A DNA stretch of 35,597 nt from Formivibrio sp. Lineage in GTDB: Bacteria; Pseudomonadota; Gammaproteobacteria; Burkholderiales; Chitinibacteraceae. The stretch is taken from NCBI GenBank assembly GCA_031291275.1, contig JARLJJ010000199.1, positions 1 to 35,597 on the forward strand, read 5' to 3'. This document shows, piece after piece, positions 17,461 through 26,320 of the stretch (positions are counted from its first letter, which is position 1; the number at the start of each line of letters is the position of its first letter). The position numbers and the translations under genes were made by a program. Under the pieces are notes generated by a model. The model made no database searches and had not been told where the DNA came from. It saw only the letters and a list, made by a program, of their open reading frames with translations.

Positions 17461-19161
17461 TCAGGCGGGAGCCTCGCCATTGATCCAGGTTTTGACAATG
17501 TTAGCAACTGCCGCCGGGTTGTCACGGGTTAATTTACGCGCGTCTTCTAACGCAATATCGGCCTGACTAGCTTCTGCTGGCTGATGGCTAGACGCCGAGG
17601 GTGCTGCCAGCAGGGGGCGATCTGGCTGCTCAGACTCAATGGCATCCAAAGTGCCAGTTGCAGACGATGACTGATGCGCCGGGGCGGCCTGCGCCATCAC
17701 TTTCAGTGCCGGGCGAATCGCACCCATCAACACCAGGGTGCCAAACAGCAAGGTCCCTACCGGCCAGGCAAAGCTACGCGCCAAGTCCAGCAACGCAGGC
17801 TGCTGCCACGCTGGCACAGACTCCACTGTCACCTTGTCACTGGTAAACGGCGCGTTCACCACGTTCAACGAGTCGCCACGGTCCTTGTTGAAACCAATGG
17901 TCTCCTGCACTAGTGCAGTCATTTTTGCGAGTTCGGCATCGGTCAGCGGCTCGGTGGTGGTCTTGCCTTTAGCATCCGTCTTTGTTTGGTTATTCAGTAC
18001 CACCGCCGCGCTGATGCGCTTGATCATGCCCGTGCTGCCGCGTACCACACGCACCGTCTTGTCCACCTCGTAGTTGACGATGGACTCTTTGCGGCCACCC
18101 GCGCTACCTGCCGCGCTGGCACCATTTGCGGCCACTGGTGCTTGCGCCGCACCGTTGATAGGTGCCGTAGACGGTCCTGGCGGCTGATTGGTGACCGCCC
18201 CTGGCACGCCGGTAGCGGGGCCGGAATTGGCCGCGTTGGTGCTTTCCATCGACTGCTGACTGCGAATCGCGATGGAGTCTGGTGTCTGGTTCGGTTTGAA
18301 CAACTCTGAGGTCGATTCGGTTTGCGAGAAATCCAGTTCAGCCGTAACCTGAGCGCGAACATTTTGACGTCCCACCACCGGCTCCAGAATGTCCAGGATT
18401 CGCTTGCTATAAAGCTGCTCGACTTGCTGCACATATTGAAGCTGCTGGGCATCGCCGCCCATACCCAGTTCACCCTCGGGCGGTGTAGACAAGAGTTTGC
18501 CGGTATCGTCGAGCACACTGACGGCTTTGGGGTCCATCTCCGGCACGCTGGAGGCCACCAGGTGAATGATGCCAGCCAGTTGACCGCGATCTAACGAGCG
18601 ACCAGCATTCATGCCCACGACCACCGATGCGGACGGCTTTTGCTGCTCACGGAAAAAACCGTTTTGATTGGGGAGCGCCAAATGCACCCGGGCACTAGCC
18701 ACCGACGACAACGCCTGAATGGAGCGCGTCAACTCACCTTCAAGCCCACGCTGAAAGGTCAGGTGCTCCTGAAACTGCGTCATACCAAAGCGGTTGGCAG
18801 TGTCCATGATCTCGAAACCGGTCACAGCACCTTTGGGCAGCCCCTGGGAAGCCAGCTTCAGACGCGTGTCGTACACCTTGTCAGCGGGCACCAGAATAGC
18901 GCCACCGCCATCTGCATACTTATAAGGAACATTCATGGTGGTGAGCTGAGCCACGATGGCACCGCCATCCTTCTCCGCGAGATTGGCATACAGCACCCGC
19001 CATTCGGCTTGGCGCCCCATCACCAACCCTACAACGCCTATCAAGACAAACAGCACCACGCCAACGGCCAAGCGCATTTTTTGCCCTTGGTCCAATCCGG
19101 CCAAGCGCTGACTGAAGCTGGGATTAATAGGAATAGTGGATATTGCAGTGGCGGCTGGCAT
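17461..19161 (-). CDS. fliF: Flagellar MS-ring protein FliF
   Basis: Forms the MS ring, the base on which the motor and export apparatus assemble. The 566 residues have two membrane helices (about 30-48 and about 455-473) bracketing the periplasmic YscJ/FliF ring-building motifs, such as FQRGLEGELTRSIQAL and VRVHLALPNQN-type sequence. A proline/alanine-rich linker (about 300-350) precedes YEVDKTVRVVRGSTGMIKRISAAVV. The C-terminal tail (ARKLTRDNPAAVANIVKTWIN) is the FliG-binding region. The start has GGAAG 6 nt upstream. It is the first gene of the operon and diverges from fliE. Confidence 0.97.
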   Translation of the reverse strand: MPAATAISTIPINPSFSQRLAGLDQGQKMRLAVGVVLFVLIGVVGLVMGRQAEWRVLYANLAEKDGGAIVAQLTTMNVPYKYADGGGAILVPADKVYDTRLKLASQGLPKGAVTGFEIMDTANRFGMTQFQEHLTFQRGLEGELTRSIQALSSVASARVHLALPNQNGFFREQQKPSASVVVGMNAGRSLDRGQLAGIIHLVASSVPEMDPKAVSVLDDTGKLLSTPPEGELGMGGDAQQLQYVQQVEQLYSKRILDILEPVVGRQNVRAQVTAELDFSQTESTSELFKPNQTPDSIAIRSQQSMESTNAANSGPATGVPGAVTNQPPGPSTAPINGAAQAPVAANGASAAGSAGGRKESIVNYEVDKTVRVVRGSTGMIKRISAAVVLNNQTKTDAKGKTTTEPLTDAELAKMTALVQETIGFNKDRGDSLNVVNAPFTSDKVTVESVPAWQQPALLDLARSFAWPVGTLLFGTLVLMGAIRPALKVMAQAAPAHQSSSATGTLDAIESEQPDRPLLAAPSASSHQPAEASQADIALEDARKLTRDNPAAVANIVKTWINGEAPA

Positions 19162-19345
19162 GGATGTCTTCCGTAATGGAGTGCTTCACATAACTCGTTT
19201 CGCAACTCGGATGCGGACGATTATTTGACACACCTCCGAAAACATGAGCTTGATAAGACCGGGTTTTACCCCTCACTTCAAATTTATGTTTTAGCGGGGT
19301 CGTTTTAGCATCCCCCAGACCCATCCAAAAGGGACACCCAACACC
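19162..19345. promoter_or_regulatory. Divergent fliF/fliE promoter region
   Basis: These 184 bp separate the outward-facing fliF operon and fliE, so promoters for both should lie here. It is AT-richer than the flanking genes. On the plus strand, TTGACA at 19225-19230 is followed by TTGATA at 19250, but the 19-nt spacing is too long for a confident sigma-70 call. No convincing sigma-54 (TGGC...TTGC) or sigma-28 site was found. FlhDC or FleQ control cannot be judged by eye. Confidence 0.5.
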
Positions 19346-19663
19346 ATGAACCTAAGACTCACCCCAACCACCATGCCGGTCTCGGTGCGACCCACCATGC
19401 CGGGCGGGCGTTCAACAGGCCAAGTCATTGGCGCAGAGTCAGAAGGCTTCTCCGGTGCCCTGAAAAGTGCATTGGGATCGGTAAGTGCTGCGCAAAATGA
19501 TGCTACGCGCCTGCAAAAGGAAGTTCAGCTGGAAAACCCCAATGTCAGCCTGGAAGAAACCATGGTGGCAATTCAAAAAGCGCAGATCGGCTTCACCGCC
19601 ACGCTGCATGTGCGCAACCGCATGGTGCAAGCCTATACTGACATCATGAACATGCAGGTATGA
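19346..19663 (+). CDS. fliE: Flagellar hook-basal body protein FliE
   Basis: Connects the MS ring to the rod and is the first exported rod-side component. The 105 residues show the FliE pattern: a variable start, then FSGALKSALGSVSAAQNDATRLQKEVQLENPNVSLEETMVAIQKA with the conserved end TLHVRNRMVQAYTDIMNMQV. Length matches the family. AGGG lies 12 nt before the ATG, a rather long spacing. It faces away from fliF; glycosyltransferase genes follow after 60 nt with no visible terminator. Confidence 0.96.
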   Translation: MNLRLTPTTMPVSVRPTMPGGRSTGQVIGAESEGFSGALKSALGSVSAAQNDATRLQKEVQLENPNVSLEETMVAIQKAQIGFTATLHVRNRMVQAYTDIMNMQV

Positions 19664-19723
19664 TAAGTTCGCAAGATAAAAATAAACTGCCACCGAAGAA
19701 TATCCATATAAAAGAGTAATACT

Positions 19724-20896
19724 GTGACACCATATTACCAACGTCAATTTACCCAATCTTTGACGATAGAAGGCTGGCGTGGCATTAACCATTCATTTGC
19801 ATTAGTCAACCAATTCCAATTGCTTGAGTTAGTCAAGTACACCAACCTCACTCTATCCCATGCGGATGTGCCATTTCACTTTCCGCATTGGAATCAGGCA
19901 ACCAATGGTGCTGGATTTCATAGTGTTGATGAAACAATTTTGTCGCAAATTTCTACGCCAACCCATGAGACTTCATCTGGTTGGACATTTCGTATTCACT
20001 CACCGGTAAATCTCACCCCCCCTGCGACAGGTGGGAAATTGGCTGTATTTCTGGTAACAGAACTGGGACTAGATGAAAACACTTTCTCCAAAGGAAGCGA
20101 CATCACACAATTTCAAGCTGCGGGTGGTATTATTATAACCCCCAGCAATTGGTCCAGAAATCTGATTATTGACTGGGGGTTTCATCCTGACAATGTTCAT
20201 GTTATTTCGCATGGTGCAAGCAAAGACTACTTCTTTCCATTACCAAATGAAACCATAAAACTCCAACGAGCGGCACTTTCATTTCCAGAAAATGAAATTT
20301 TACTCCTAAATATCGGGGCAGCTATCTGGAACAAGGGAATTGATATTCTATTAAAAGGATTTGCCACAGCACGCCAACAACGCAAAGATATTCGTCTTGT
20401 TTTCAAGGATCAGCGCAACACTTATGGAATCTCGGGTGAAACCTACATTCAGTCAACACTCTCCAATGCCGGCTTGCTTTCTGATGATGTGTTGAAAGCT
20501 ATTACCCTGATCCCCGCCAATCTGACCATGGATCAGATGAATGCTATGTATGGCATTGCGGATTGTTATGTATCCCCATACCGTGCAGAGGGCTTCAATC
20601 TGCCCGTATGCGAAGCAATGGCTTGTGGCACTCCAGTTATTGCAACAGCTGGTGGTGCAACTGATGATTTCATTAGTAACTCAACACATCAAAAGATCGA
20701 ATCTAAACTGTATAAAAACACGGTAGTTCAAGGAAATAAGCGATGCTCATACCGTGAGCCAGAACTTGAGCATTTGATTGAAATACTCATCAATATCAAG
20801 CCAAAAAATACTGATTTGAGCAGTATGTCAAAGATTTCTAACGATTCTCTTGAATGGCAATTGCCAGTCAATCAATTGCTATCTTTACTTACCTAA
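19724..20896 (+). CDS. Glycosyltransferase, GT4-like (GT-B fold)
   Basis: Predicted cytoplasmic sugar transferase of 390 residues acting on a surface or flagellar glycan; donor and acceptor are unknown. The C-terminal half has the GT4 donor-binding signature YVSPYRAEGFNLPVCEAMACGTPVIAT, with the E-x7-E pair at E289 and E297. An NIGAAIWNKGIDILLKGF stretch marks the start of the second Rossmann domain. No signal peptide is seen. The GTG start has a weak GAG-containing site. It is distinctly AT-rich (24 of 60 bases are G/C at 20221-20280) compared with the flagellar genes, suggesting transfer. The stop codon lies 8 nt before the next gene, so the two are likely co-transcribed. Confidence 0.82.
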   Translation: MTPYYQRQFTQSLTIEGWRGINHSFALVNQFQLLELVKYTNLTLSHADVPFHFPHWNQATNGAGFHSVDETILSQISTPTHETSSGWTFRIHSPVNLTPPATGGKLAVFLVTELGLDENTFSKGSDITQFQAAGGIIITPSNWSRNLIIDWGFHPDNVHVISHGASKDYFFPLPNETIKLQRAALSFPENEILLLNIGAAIWNKGIDILLKGFATARQQRKDIRLVFKDQRNTYGISGETYIQSTLSNAGLLSDDVLKAITLIPANLTMDQMNAMYGIADCYVSPYRAEGFNLPVCEAMACGTPVIATAGGATDDFISNSTHQKIESKLYKNTVVQGNKRCSYREPELEHLIEILINIKPKNTDLSSMSKISNDSLEWQLPVNQLLSLLT

Positions 20897-20904
20897 TATT
20901 CAGT

Positions 20905-21762
20905 ATGTCACGTTCAATGCACATTTACTGCGATGGTGGATTTGGCAATCGCTTCAATGGTTTAATCGCTGGTTCTCTGATTGCCAAAGCTGCCCAATTG
21001 ACTCCAATTATTGTATGGCCACGCAATAACTGGTGTAGAGCCGCCTATAACGACATATTTGAATTACCAGAAAATGTACTTGAGCGCGAGCTAAAGACAT
21101 ATCTACCAATAAAAGATGATTTTCAGTTTTTCATGACTGAAGACCACTTGCATATGGGCGTTTCAAATCAGTCCCCTCTTCAAACTGCTTCACTTGACAA
21201 AGCTGTAAATTATTTATCTTCAAGTCATCGAGATGTTTATTTCCATACACCATTGATTCCCTCATTTTTGAAGATGGATTGTGTATTGAAACAAATAAAT
21301 TGCTTGCCACTTTCTAAAAATTTAACTCATATTGCTCAAAGGTTTATTGAATCGAGGAACCTGACAGAATTCTTTGGAGTCCATATTCGAAAGACTGATT
21401 TTGGCGCCAATAGCTCTGACGATAAGAATCTTTTTACTCTCATCAGCAATTGCCCTCATAAGCAGTTTTTTGTTTGCTCTGATGATGAAGAGGTAGAACA
21501 ACAGTTTGGTCTCCTAAATAATGTTGCCATTTATCCCAAGCGGGCTTACGTGAAGACACTAGTCGATGGCGACTGGAACACACCAACAGCTGACAGTAGC
21601 GGCAGAGTTTATGCCTGCAATGTCGATCGCAGTGCCTTGAGCGTTGAAGATGCCGTGATCGACTTGTTGATACTTTCACATTCCCAGATTGTTGACACCT
21701 CTAACAGTACTTTTCGCAATACAGCAATGCTGTTAAAGGCGGCACGCTCCACCAACAAATAG
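20905..21762 (+). CDS. Fucosyltransferase-like glycosyltransferase
   Basis: The 285-residue protein begins with [15 protein letters not shown] (around 6-20) and carries [11 protein letters not shown], with H160, R162 and D165. Both resemble the conserved segments of the GDP-fucose-using NodZ / O-fucosyltransferase / GT11 superfamily (GGLGN and H-[IV]-R-R-x-D). A later [11 protein letters not shown] stretch also fits that fold. This suggests transfer of fucose or a similar deoxysugar, but similarity is only by motif and the donor is uncertain. ATG at 20905 is chosen; ATG at 20917 is another option. The gene is AT-rich like its upstream neighbour and unlike the cassette that follows. Confidence 0.6.
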   Translation: MSRSMHIYCDGGFGNRFNGLIAGSLIAKAAQLTPIIVWPRNNWCRAAYNDIFELPENVLERELKTYLPIKDDFQFFMTEDHLHMGVSNQSPLQTASLDKAVNYLSSSHRDVYFHTPLIPSFLKMDCVLKQINCLPLSKNLTHIAQRFIESRNLTEFFGVHIRKTDFGANSSDDKNLFTLISNCPHKQFFVCSDDEEVEQQFGLLNNVAIYPKRAYVKTLVDGDWNTPTADSSGRVYACNVDRSALSVEDAVIDLLILSHSQIVDTSNSTFRNTAMLLKAARSTNK

Positions 21763-21787
21763 TGTTTTTTTGATAGATTGGCACGCC

Positions 21788-22558
21788 ATGAAAGCAGTGA
21801 TTTTGGCCGGTGGCCTGGGTACCCGCATCAGCGAGGAAACACACCTCAAACCGAAACCCATGATCGACATTGGCGGCATGCCCATCTTGTGGCACATCCT
21901 GAAGATTTACTCCGCGCACAACGTCAATGAGTTTGTCATCTGCTGTGGCTACAAAGGCTATCTCATCAAAGAGTACTTCGCCAACTACTTTCTGCACATG
22001 TCCGATGTGACCTTTGACATGGTCAACAACCGCATGGAAGTGCACCACAAACACGCCGAACCCTGGCGCGTCACCCTTGTAGATACCGGAGAAGACACCA
22101 TGACTGGGGGGCGGCTCAAACGTGTATCCAACTACGTCAAGAACGACGATGCGTTTTGTTTTACCTACGGTGACGGCGTGTCCGACGTGGACATCACCGC
22201 CAGCATTGAATTCCATCGTCAGCACGGCAAACTGGCCACCGTCACCGCAGTACAACCCCCTGGACGGTACGGTGCCTTGCAAATGGAGAACACCTGCGTC
22301 CGGGGGTTCACCGAAAAACCGCGAGGGGACGGCGGACTGATCAATGGTGGCTTTTTTGTCCTGTCTCCCAAATGCATCGATCGCATCGCACAAGACAGCA
22401 CCAGCTGGGAGGCTGAACCCCTGTCAAGCCTGGCAGCGGACGGCCAACTTGAGGCCTATGAACACAACGGCTTTTGGCAACCCATGGACACACTGCGCGA
22501 AAAAACTCTGCTGGAAGACCTTTGGCATTCCGGCAAAGCGCCCTGGAAGGTGTGGTGA
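21788..22558 (+). CDS. rfbF: Glucose-1-phosphate cytidylyltransferase
   Basis: Makes CDP-glucose from CTP and glucose 1-phosphate, the committed step to CDP-linked deoxysugars. The 256 residues have the nucleotidyltransferase signature [19 protein letters not shown] at 7-25, typical of RfbF. They also contain [30 protein letters not shown], and the metal-binding [12 protein letters not shown]. Length equals that of known RfbF proteins. The ATG at 21788 fits the family start exactly, although no good ribosome site precedes it. The stop overlaps the next gene's ATG (TGATG). GC content is higher here (35 of 60 at 22201-22260). Confidence 0.95.
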   Translation: MKAVILAGGLGTRISEETHLKPKPMIDIGGMPILWHILKIYSAHNVNEFVICCGYKGYLIKEYFANYFLHMSDVTFDMVNNRMEVHHKHAEPWRVTLVDTGEDTMTGGRLKRVSNYVKNDDAFCFTYGDGVSDVDITASIEFHRQHGKLATVTAVQPPGRYGALQMENTCVRGFTEKPRGDGGLINGGFFVLSPKCIDRIAQDSTSWEAEPLSSLAADGQLEAYEHNGFWQPMDTLREKTLLEDLWHSGKAPWKVW

Positions 22559-23613
22559 TGTTGCCGGAAAAAGATTTTTGGCAAGGCAAACGGGTCTTGC
22601 TCACCGGTCATACCGGCTTCAAAGGGGCTTGGCTGAGCCTGTGGTTGCAACAAATGGGGGCCGAGGTGATTGGCATTTCTTTGCCACCTGCCACACAGCC
22701 CAATTTGTTCGAGTTACTAGGGATGAGCAATGCCATGCAGAGCCACATCTGCGACATTCGACAAGCCAGCGAACTCAAACACTTGGTGCAGACCTCACGC
22801 CCCGACATTGTGTTTCACCTGGCTGCCCAAGCCCTGGTGCGCACCAGCTACCAACAACCGCTGGACACCTTTGCCACCAACGTGATGGGCACGGCGCACC
22901 TGCTTGATGCCCTGCGTGGACAACACGGAACCCGCGTCGTCGTGGCCATCACCACCGACAAGGTCTATCAAAACCACGAATGGGTTTACCCCTATCGGGA
23001 AAGCGACCCACTGGGCGGACACGACCCCTACAGTGCCAGCAAAGCCGCCAGCGAGATGGTCATCAGCAGTTATTTCGCTTCCTTTTTGAGAGCGCAAAAT
23101 ACAGCTGTATCAAGCGCAAGAGCCGGAAATGTCATCGGAGGTGGAGACTGGTCACCTGATCGTCTGATACCGGATGCCGTGCGCGCCTGGCAAACAGGCC
23201 ATGTGCTTGATATCCGTCGACCCGATGCCGTTCGCCCCTGGCAACACGTGCTGGAGCCCCTGGCTGGCTATCTGGTGTTAGCCCAGCAGTTGTGGGCACA
23301 TCCTGCATCAGCTGGCCCGTACAACTTCGGGCCTCACCCGGCGGAAGCGGCCACGGTACGCAAGGTGATAGACATGGCCCAACAAGCCTATAAGCATGGT
23401 CAGGTCACGTTTGGTGCAGTCGATCAAGGTCCTCACGAAGCCGGCCTGCTCGCCTTGGAAATTGCCAAGGCCAAGGCGGTATTGGGCGTTGAGCCACGAT
23501 GGAACCTGCTTCACACGGTCCAGCGCACCATGGATTGGTACCGTCGGCAAGCACTCGGCGAAAGTGCGCAGGCCCTTTGCCTGGCCGACATTGCCGATTA
23601 CGAGGCCGGCTAA
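22558..23613 (+). CDS. rfbG: CDP-glucose 4,6-dehydratase
   Basis: NAD-dependent short-chain-dehydrogenase-type enzyme that converts CDP-glucose to CDP-4-keto-6-deoxyglucose. The 351 residues carry the cofactor motif TGHTGFKG (16-23), the catalytic T132/T133-D134 segment in ITTDKVY, and the Y158-x3-K162 pair in DPYSASKAASE. SARAGNVIGGGDW is highly diagnostic for RfbG. ATG at 22558 has AGG just upstream and overlaps the rfbF stop; its own stop overlaps the next start (TAATG). A short AT-richer patch lies just before the SARAGN segment (23087-23110). Confidence 0.95.
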   Translation: MLPEKDFWQGKRVLLTGHTGFKGAWLSLWLQQMGAEVIGISLPPATQPNLFELLGMSNAMQSHICDIRQASELKHLVQTSRPDIVFHLAAQALVRTSYQQPLDTFATNVMGTAHLLDALRGQHGTRVVVAITTDKVYQNHEWVYPYRESDPLGGHDPYSASKAASEMVISSYFASFLRAQNTAVSSARAGNVIGGGDWSPDRLIPDAVRAWQTGHVLDIRRPDAVRPWQHVLEPLAGYLVLAQQLWAHPASAGPYNFGPHPAEAATVRKVIDMAQQAYKHGQVTFGAVDQGPHEAGLLALEIAKAKAVLGVEPRWNLLHTVQRTMDWYRRQALGESAQALCLADIADYEAG

Positions 23614-24173
23614 TGAGCCGATTCACCGTCACCGACACCCCGCTGCAAGGCCTCAAGGTCGTGCAGCGTGTCGCTCTGGGGGATACCCGCGGCTTCCTGT
23701 CTCGCCTGTTCTGTGCCGACGAACTCCAACAGGCGGGCTGGTACACACCCATCGCACAAATCAACCACACCCTCACCCAGCACCGCGCCACGGTGCGGGG
23801 CATGCATTATCAAAAGCCACCTCACGCAGAAATGAAGCTGGTCAGCTGCCTGCGTGGCGCTGTGTGGGACGTGGCGGTGGATGTGCGACTTGATTCATCC
23901 ACTTACCTGCAGTGGCACGCCCAGCATCTGTCTGCCGACAACCACTGCGCCCTGCTGATCCCGCAAGGGTTTGCCCACGGGTTCCAAACCCTGGAAGACG
24001 ATGTAGAGATGCTGTATTGCCACTCTACGCCCTATGTTCCTGTGGCCGATGCGGGACTCAACCCACTGGATGCCCGCCTTGCCATTGCCTGGCCACTGCC
24101 CGTGGTGGGCTTGTCCGCACGAGACCAGGGCCACCCCATGATTGACGCGACATTTGAAGGAGTACGCCTGTGA
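23613..24173 (+). CDS. RmlC-like NDP-4-keto-6-deoxyhexose epimerase
   Basis: Cupin-type sugar epimerase of 186 residues, like dTDP-4-dehydrorhamnose 3,5-epimerase. DTRGFLSRLF (24-33), ATVRGMHYQ with catalytic-type H65, and IPQGFAHGFQTLEDDVEMLYCHSTPY with Y135 at the usual acid/base position are all visible. Beside a CDP-glucose dehydratase it probably acts on CDP-4-keto-6-deoxyglucose, epimerising C3, C5 or both; sequence alone cannot tell which. No rmlA, rmlB or rmlD lies here, which argues against ordinary rhamnose synthesis. ATG overlaps the rfbG stop by one base; the stop overlaps the next GTG. Confidence 0.88.
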   Translation: MSRFTVTDTPLQGLKVVQRVALGDTRGFLSRLFCADELQQAGWYTPIAQINHTLTQHRATVRGMHYQKPPHAEMKLVSCLRGAVWDVAVDVRLDSSTYLQWHAQHLSADNHCALLIPQGFAHGFQTLEDDVEMLYCHSTPYVPVADAGLNPLDARLAIAWPLPVVGLSARDQGHPMIDATFEGVRL

Positions 24174-25399
24174 AATGCAGACATTGCGGACACGAACTGA
24201 GCCTGCCATTTCTGGATTTGGGCAGCGCGCCGCCGTCCAACGCCTACCTAACAAACACCACCTTGAACGCCCCCGAAGTCTGGTACCCCTTGCGGGTGCT
24301 GGCCTGCGAGCACTGCTGGCTGGTTCAAACCGAAGACCATGCAGGGCGCGAGGCGCTGTTCAATGACGATTACGCCTACTTCAGTTCCTTCTCCAGTTCC
24401 TGGCTGGCCCACGCCAAACATTACGCGCAAGCCGTGCATGAGCGCTTTGGTTTGAATGCCAACAGTTGCGTGGTTGAGGTAGCCGCCAATGACGGTTACC
24501 TGCTCCAGTACATTCAACAACTCGGCATCCCCTGTTACGGCATTGAGCCCACCGCCAGCACAGCGGCTGCCGCCATCGCCAAAGGCATCGACATTGTGGG
24601 CCGTTTCTTCGGGGTGGAGTTGGCGCGTGAACTCGCCGCGCAAGGTCGCCAAGCTGACTTGATGGTGGCCAACAACGTGCTGGCCCATGTCCCTGACATC
24701 AACGACTTTTGTGCGGGCTTCGCCCACCTGCTCAAACCGCAGGGAGTGGCCACCTTTGAGTTTCCCCACCTGTTGCGCATGGTGCAGCAGTGCCAGTTTG
24801 ACACGGCCTACCATGAGCATTACTCCTACCTGTCGCTCACGGCGGTGCAAACCATCTTTGTGGCTAACGGTTTGAGCATCTTTGACGTGCAAGAACTGCC
24901 CACGCACGGCGGCAGTCTGAGGGTCTTCGCACAGAAGACCGCCAGCGGCGACCACCCTGTCACGCCCGCGGTGCAGCAAATCCTGGAGACCGAACTGCTG
25001 GCAGGCATGAAAACTCCTGATTTTTATAGTAAATTTACCTTACAGCCCTTTAGGATAGTCCGCGAGCTGCTATCATTTTTAGTAAATCAAGCGCATACCG
25101 GTGGTCGAGTTTGTTCCTACGGAGCTGCTGCAAAAGGCAACACATTGCTCAATTTTGCAGGCGTTCGTCCCCACCTTCTGCCTTATGTGGTAGACAAAAA
25201 TCCCGCCAAACAAGGCAAGTTCATGCCAGGCAGCCGCATCCCCATTCTGGACGAGGCACACCTTGTTGCCCATCAACCCAGCCATGTGTTGATCCTGCCG
25301 TGGAACCTGAAAGACGAAGTTATGACACAGCTGGCCTACATCCGCGACTGGGGCGGGCAATTTGTCACAGCGGTGCCACAGCTTGAGATTCATCCATGA
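24170..25399 (+). CDS. NDP-sugar C-methyltransferase (TylC3/NovU/EvaC type)
   Basis: SAM-dependent enzyme expected to add a methyl branch to a ring carbon (C3 or C5) of a 4-keto-6-deoxy sugar nucleotide. The 409 residues show the three-part family layout. First comes an N-terminal zinc motif (C3, C6, C46, C49). The SAM domain follows with VVEVAANDGYLL (101-112) and the YHEHYSY motif at 214-220, whose histidine serves as base in this family. A C-terminal domain starts near GGRVCSYGAAAKGNTLLNF. The GTG start has AAGGAG 8 nt upstream. Bases 25021-25086 are AT-rich and repeat-like yet encode an in-frame helix of normal family length. Confidence 0.9.
   Translation: MKCRHCGHELSLPFLDLGSAPPSNAYLTNTTLNAPEVWYPLRVLACEHCWLVQTEDHAGREALFNDDYAYFSSFSSSWLAHAKHYAQAVHERFGLNANSCVVEVAANDGYLLQYIQQLGIPCYGIEPTASTAAAAIAKGIDIVGRFFGVELARELAAQGRQADLMVANNVLAHVPDINDFCAGFAHLLKPQGVATFEFPHLLRMVQQCQFDTAYHEHYSYLSLTAVQTIFVANGLSIFDVQELPTHGGSLRVFAQKTASGDHPVTPAVQQILETELLAGMKTPDFYSKFTLQPFRIVRELLSFLVNQAHTGGRVCSYGAAAKGNTLLNFAGVRPHLLPYVVDKNPAKQGKFMPGSRIPILDEAHLVAHQPSHVLILPWNLKDEVMTQLAYIRDWGGQFVTAVPQLEIHP
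25021..25086 (-). repeat. AT-rich dispersed-repeat-like segment within C-methyltransferase
   Basis: A block of about 66 bp within a GC-rich gene. Its reverse complement contains AAAAATGATAGCAGCTCGCG, ACTATCC, AAAGGGCTGTAAGGTAAATT. It aligns by eye with the segment in fliK (13553-13607) in opposite orientation. The coding frame is intact: it encodes roughly residues 284-307 (from YSKFTLQPF to LSFLVNQ). Confidence 0.5.
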
Positions 25400-26280
25400 A
25401 GGTACTGGTCACCGGAGGCAGCGGATTCCTGGGGCGCCACGTTCTCACCAGTCTGCTCTCTCACGGTCACGAAGTGGTAACTCTGGGGCGCAGTGCCCCC
25501 ATAGGGTTCGCAGGCGTGAGGCACATTCAGGCCGATTTACTTCACACCCTTGATCCGGTGCCCCTCCTCCAACTAGCCGAGGCTAGCCATCTTCTTCACC
25601 TGGCTTGGACCACGGAACATGGCAAATACTGGTCCTCGCCGCTGAATTTCCAATGGGTGCAAGCCACACTGAGACTGGTCGATGCGTTTTGCCTGCAAGG
25701 TGGCACGCGCGTGGTAGTGGCCGGAACCTGTGCCGAGTACGACTGGGCACATGGCTATCTGCGTGAAGATGCCACACCATGCAGCCCAACAACCACCTAT
25801 GGTGTAGCCAAAAATGCCACTCGTCAAATGATAGAAGCCTTGTGCGAGTTACATGGCACGTCCTTCGCCTGGGGGCGCATATTTTTCCCATTTGGCCAAG
25901 GCGAGGCGGCCCAGCGCCTAATCCCGTCGCTGCTAAGAGTTTTCCGTGGCGAGGCCCCACCTTTCGGGGTGAACGCCAATGCCTTCCGAGACATGCTCTA
26001 CGTGCCAGACGTGGCAAAAGCCTTTCTAACCCTGCTCAGCCACACGAATCAAGGAAGCTTCAACATCTGCTCTGGGCAACCCGTGCAAATAGAGCAAGTG
26101 GTTCGATTTTTGGCCGATGTGTGCCGTGCAGATCCAAGACAAGTGCTGGATTTGGCAACCCAGCGGCCTGGGGAGCCCCACATGCTGACCGGCGAAAATG
26201 CCAAACTGATCGCCACTGGATGGCAGCCCAACTGGACGCTTGAACAAGGCTTGGCTGCTGTAGCCAAAGAGCACCGATGA
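25396..26280 (+). CDS. NAD-dependent sugar epimerase/4-ketoreductase
   Basis: Short-chain-dehydrogenase-type sugar-nucleotide enzyme of 294 residues. It has VTGGSGFLGRHV at 5-16 for NAD(P) binding, a catalytic-type Thr in VVVAGTCAEYDW (around 107-117), and Y135-x3-K139 in TYGVAKNATRQ. A substrate-binding part follows (GRIFFPFGQGEAAQRLIPSL, FRDMLYVPDVAKAFL). In this cassette the likely job is reduction of the 4-keto group of the C-methylated CDP-6-deoxy sugar, the final step. A second epimerisation is the alternative. Start overlaps the C-methyltransferase stop (ATGA), so the two are coupled. Confidence 0.87.
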   Translation: MKVLVTGGSGFLGRHVLTSLLSHGHEVVTLGRSAPIGFAGVRHIQADLLHTLDPVPLLQLAEASHLLHLAWTTEHGKYWSSPLNFQWVQATLRLVDAFCLQGGTRVVVAGTCAEYDWAHGYLREDATPCSPTTTYGVAKNATRQMIEALCELHGTSFAWGRIFFPFGQGEAAQRLIPSLLRVFRGEAPPFGVNANAFRDMLYVPDVAKAFLTLLSHTNQGSFNICSGQPVQIEQVVRFLADVCRADPRQVLDLATQRPGEPHMLTGENAKLIATGWQPNWTLEQGLAAVAKEHR

Positions 26281-26320
26281 GTCCATTTGGGCGCACCCCA
26301 ATCAACCAGGAGATACCTTC

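Noticed and set aside
19225..19255. TTGACA ... TTGATA as a sigma-70 promoter for fliE
   Set aside because: Spacing is 19 nt and the minus-10 match is weak; kept only as a note within the divergent region.
21701..22393. Long minus-strand open frame of 230 codons opposite rfbF
   Set aside because: Shadow of the rfbF coding frame; rich in His, Gly and Val in a pattern produced by the opposite strand.
23087..23125. Third dispersed-repeat copy inside rfbG
   Set aside because: Only short pieces match and the sequence overlaps the conserved SARAGN codons, so chance similarity is as likely.
24248..24979. Minus-strand open frame of 243 codons opposite the C-methyltransferase
   Set aside because: Antisense shadow in GC-rich DNA with no recognisable domain.
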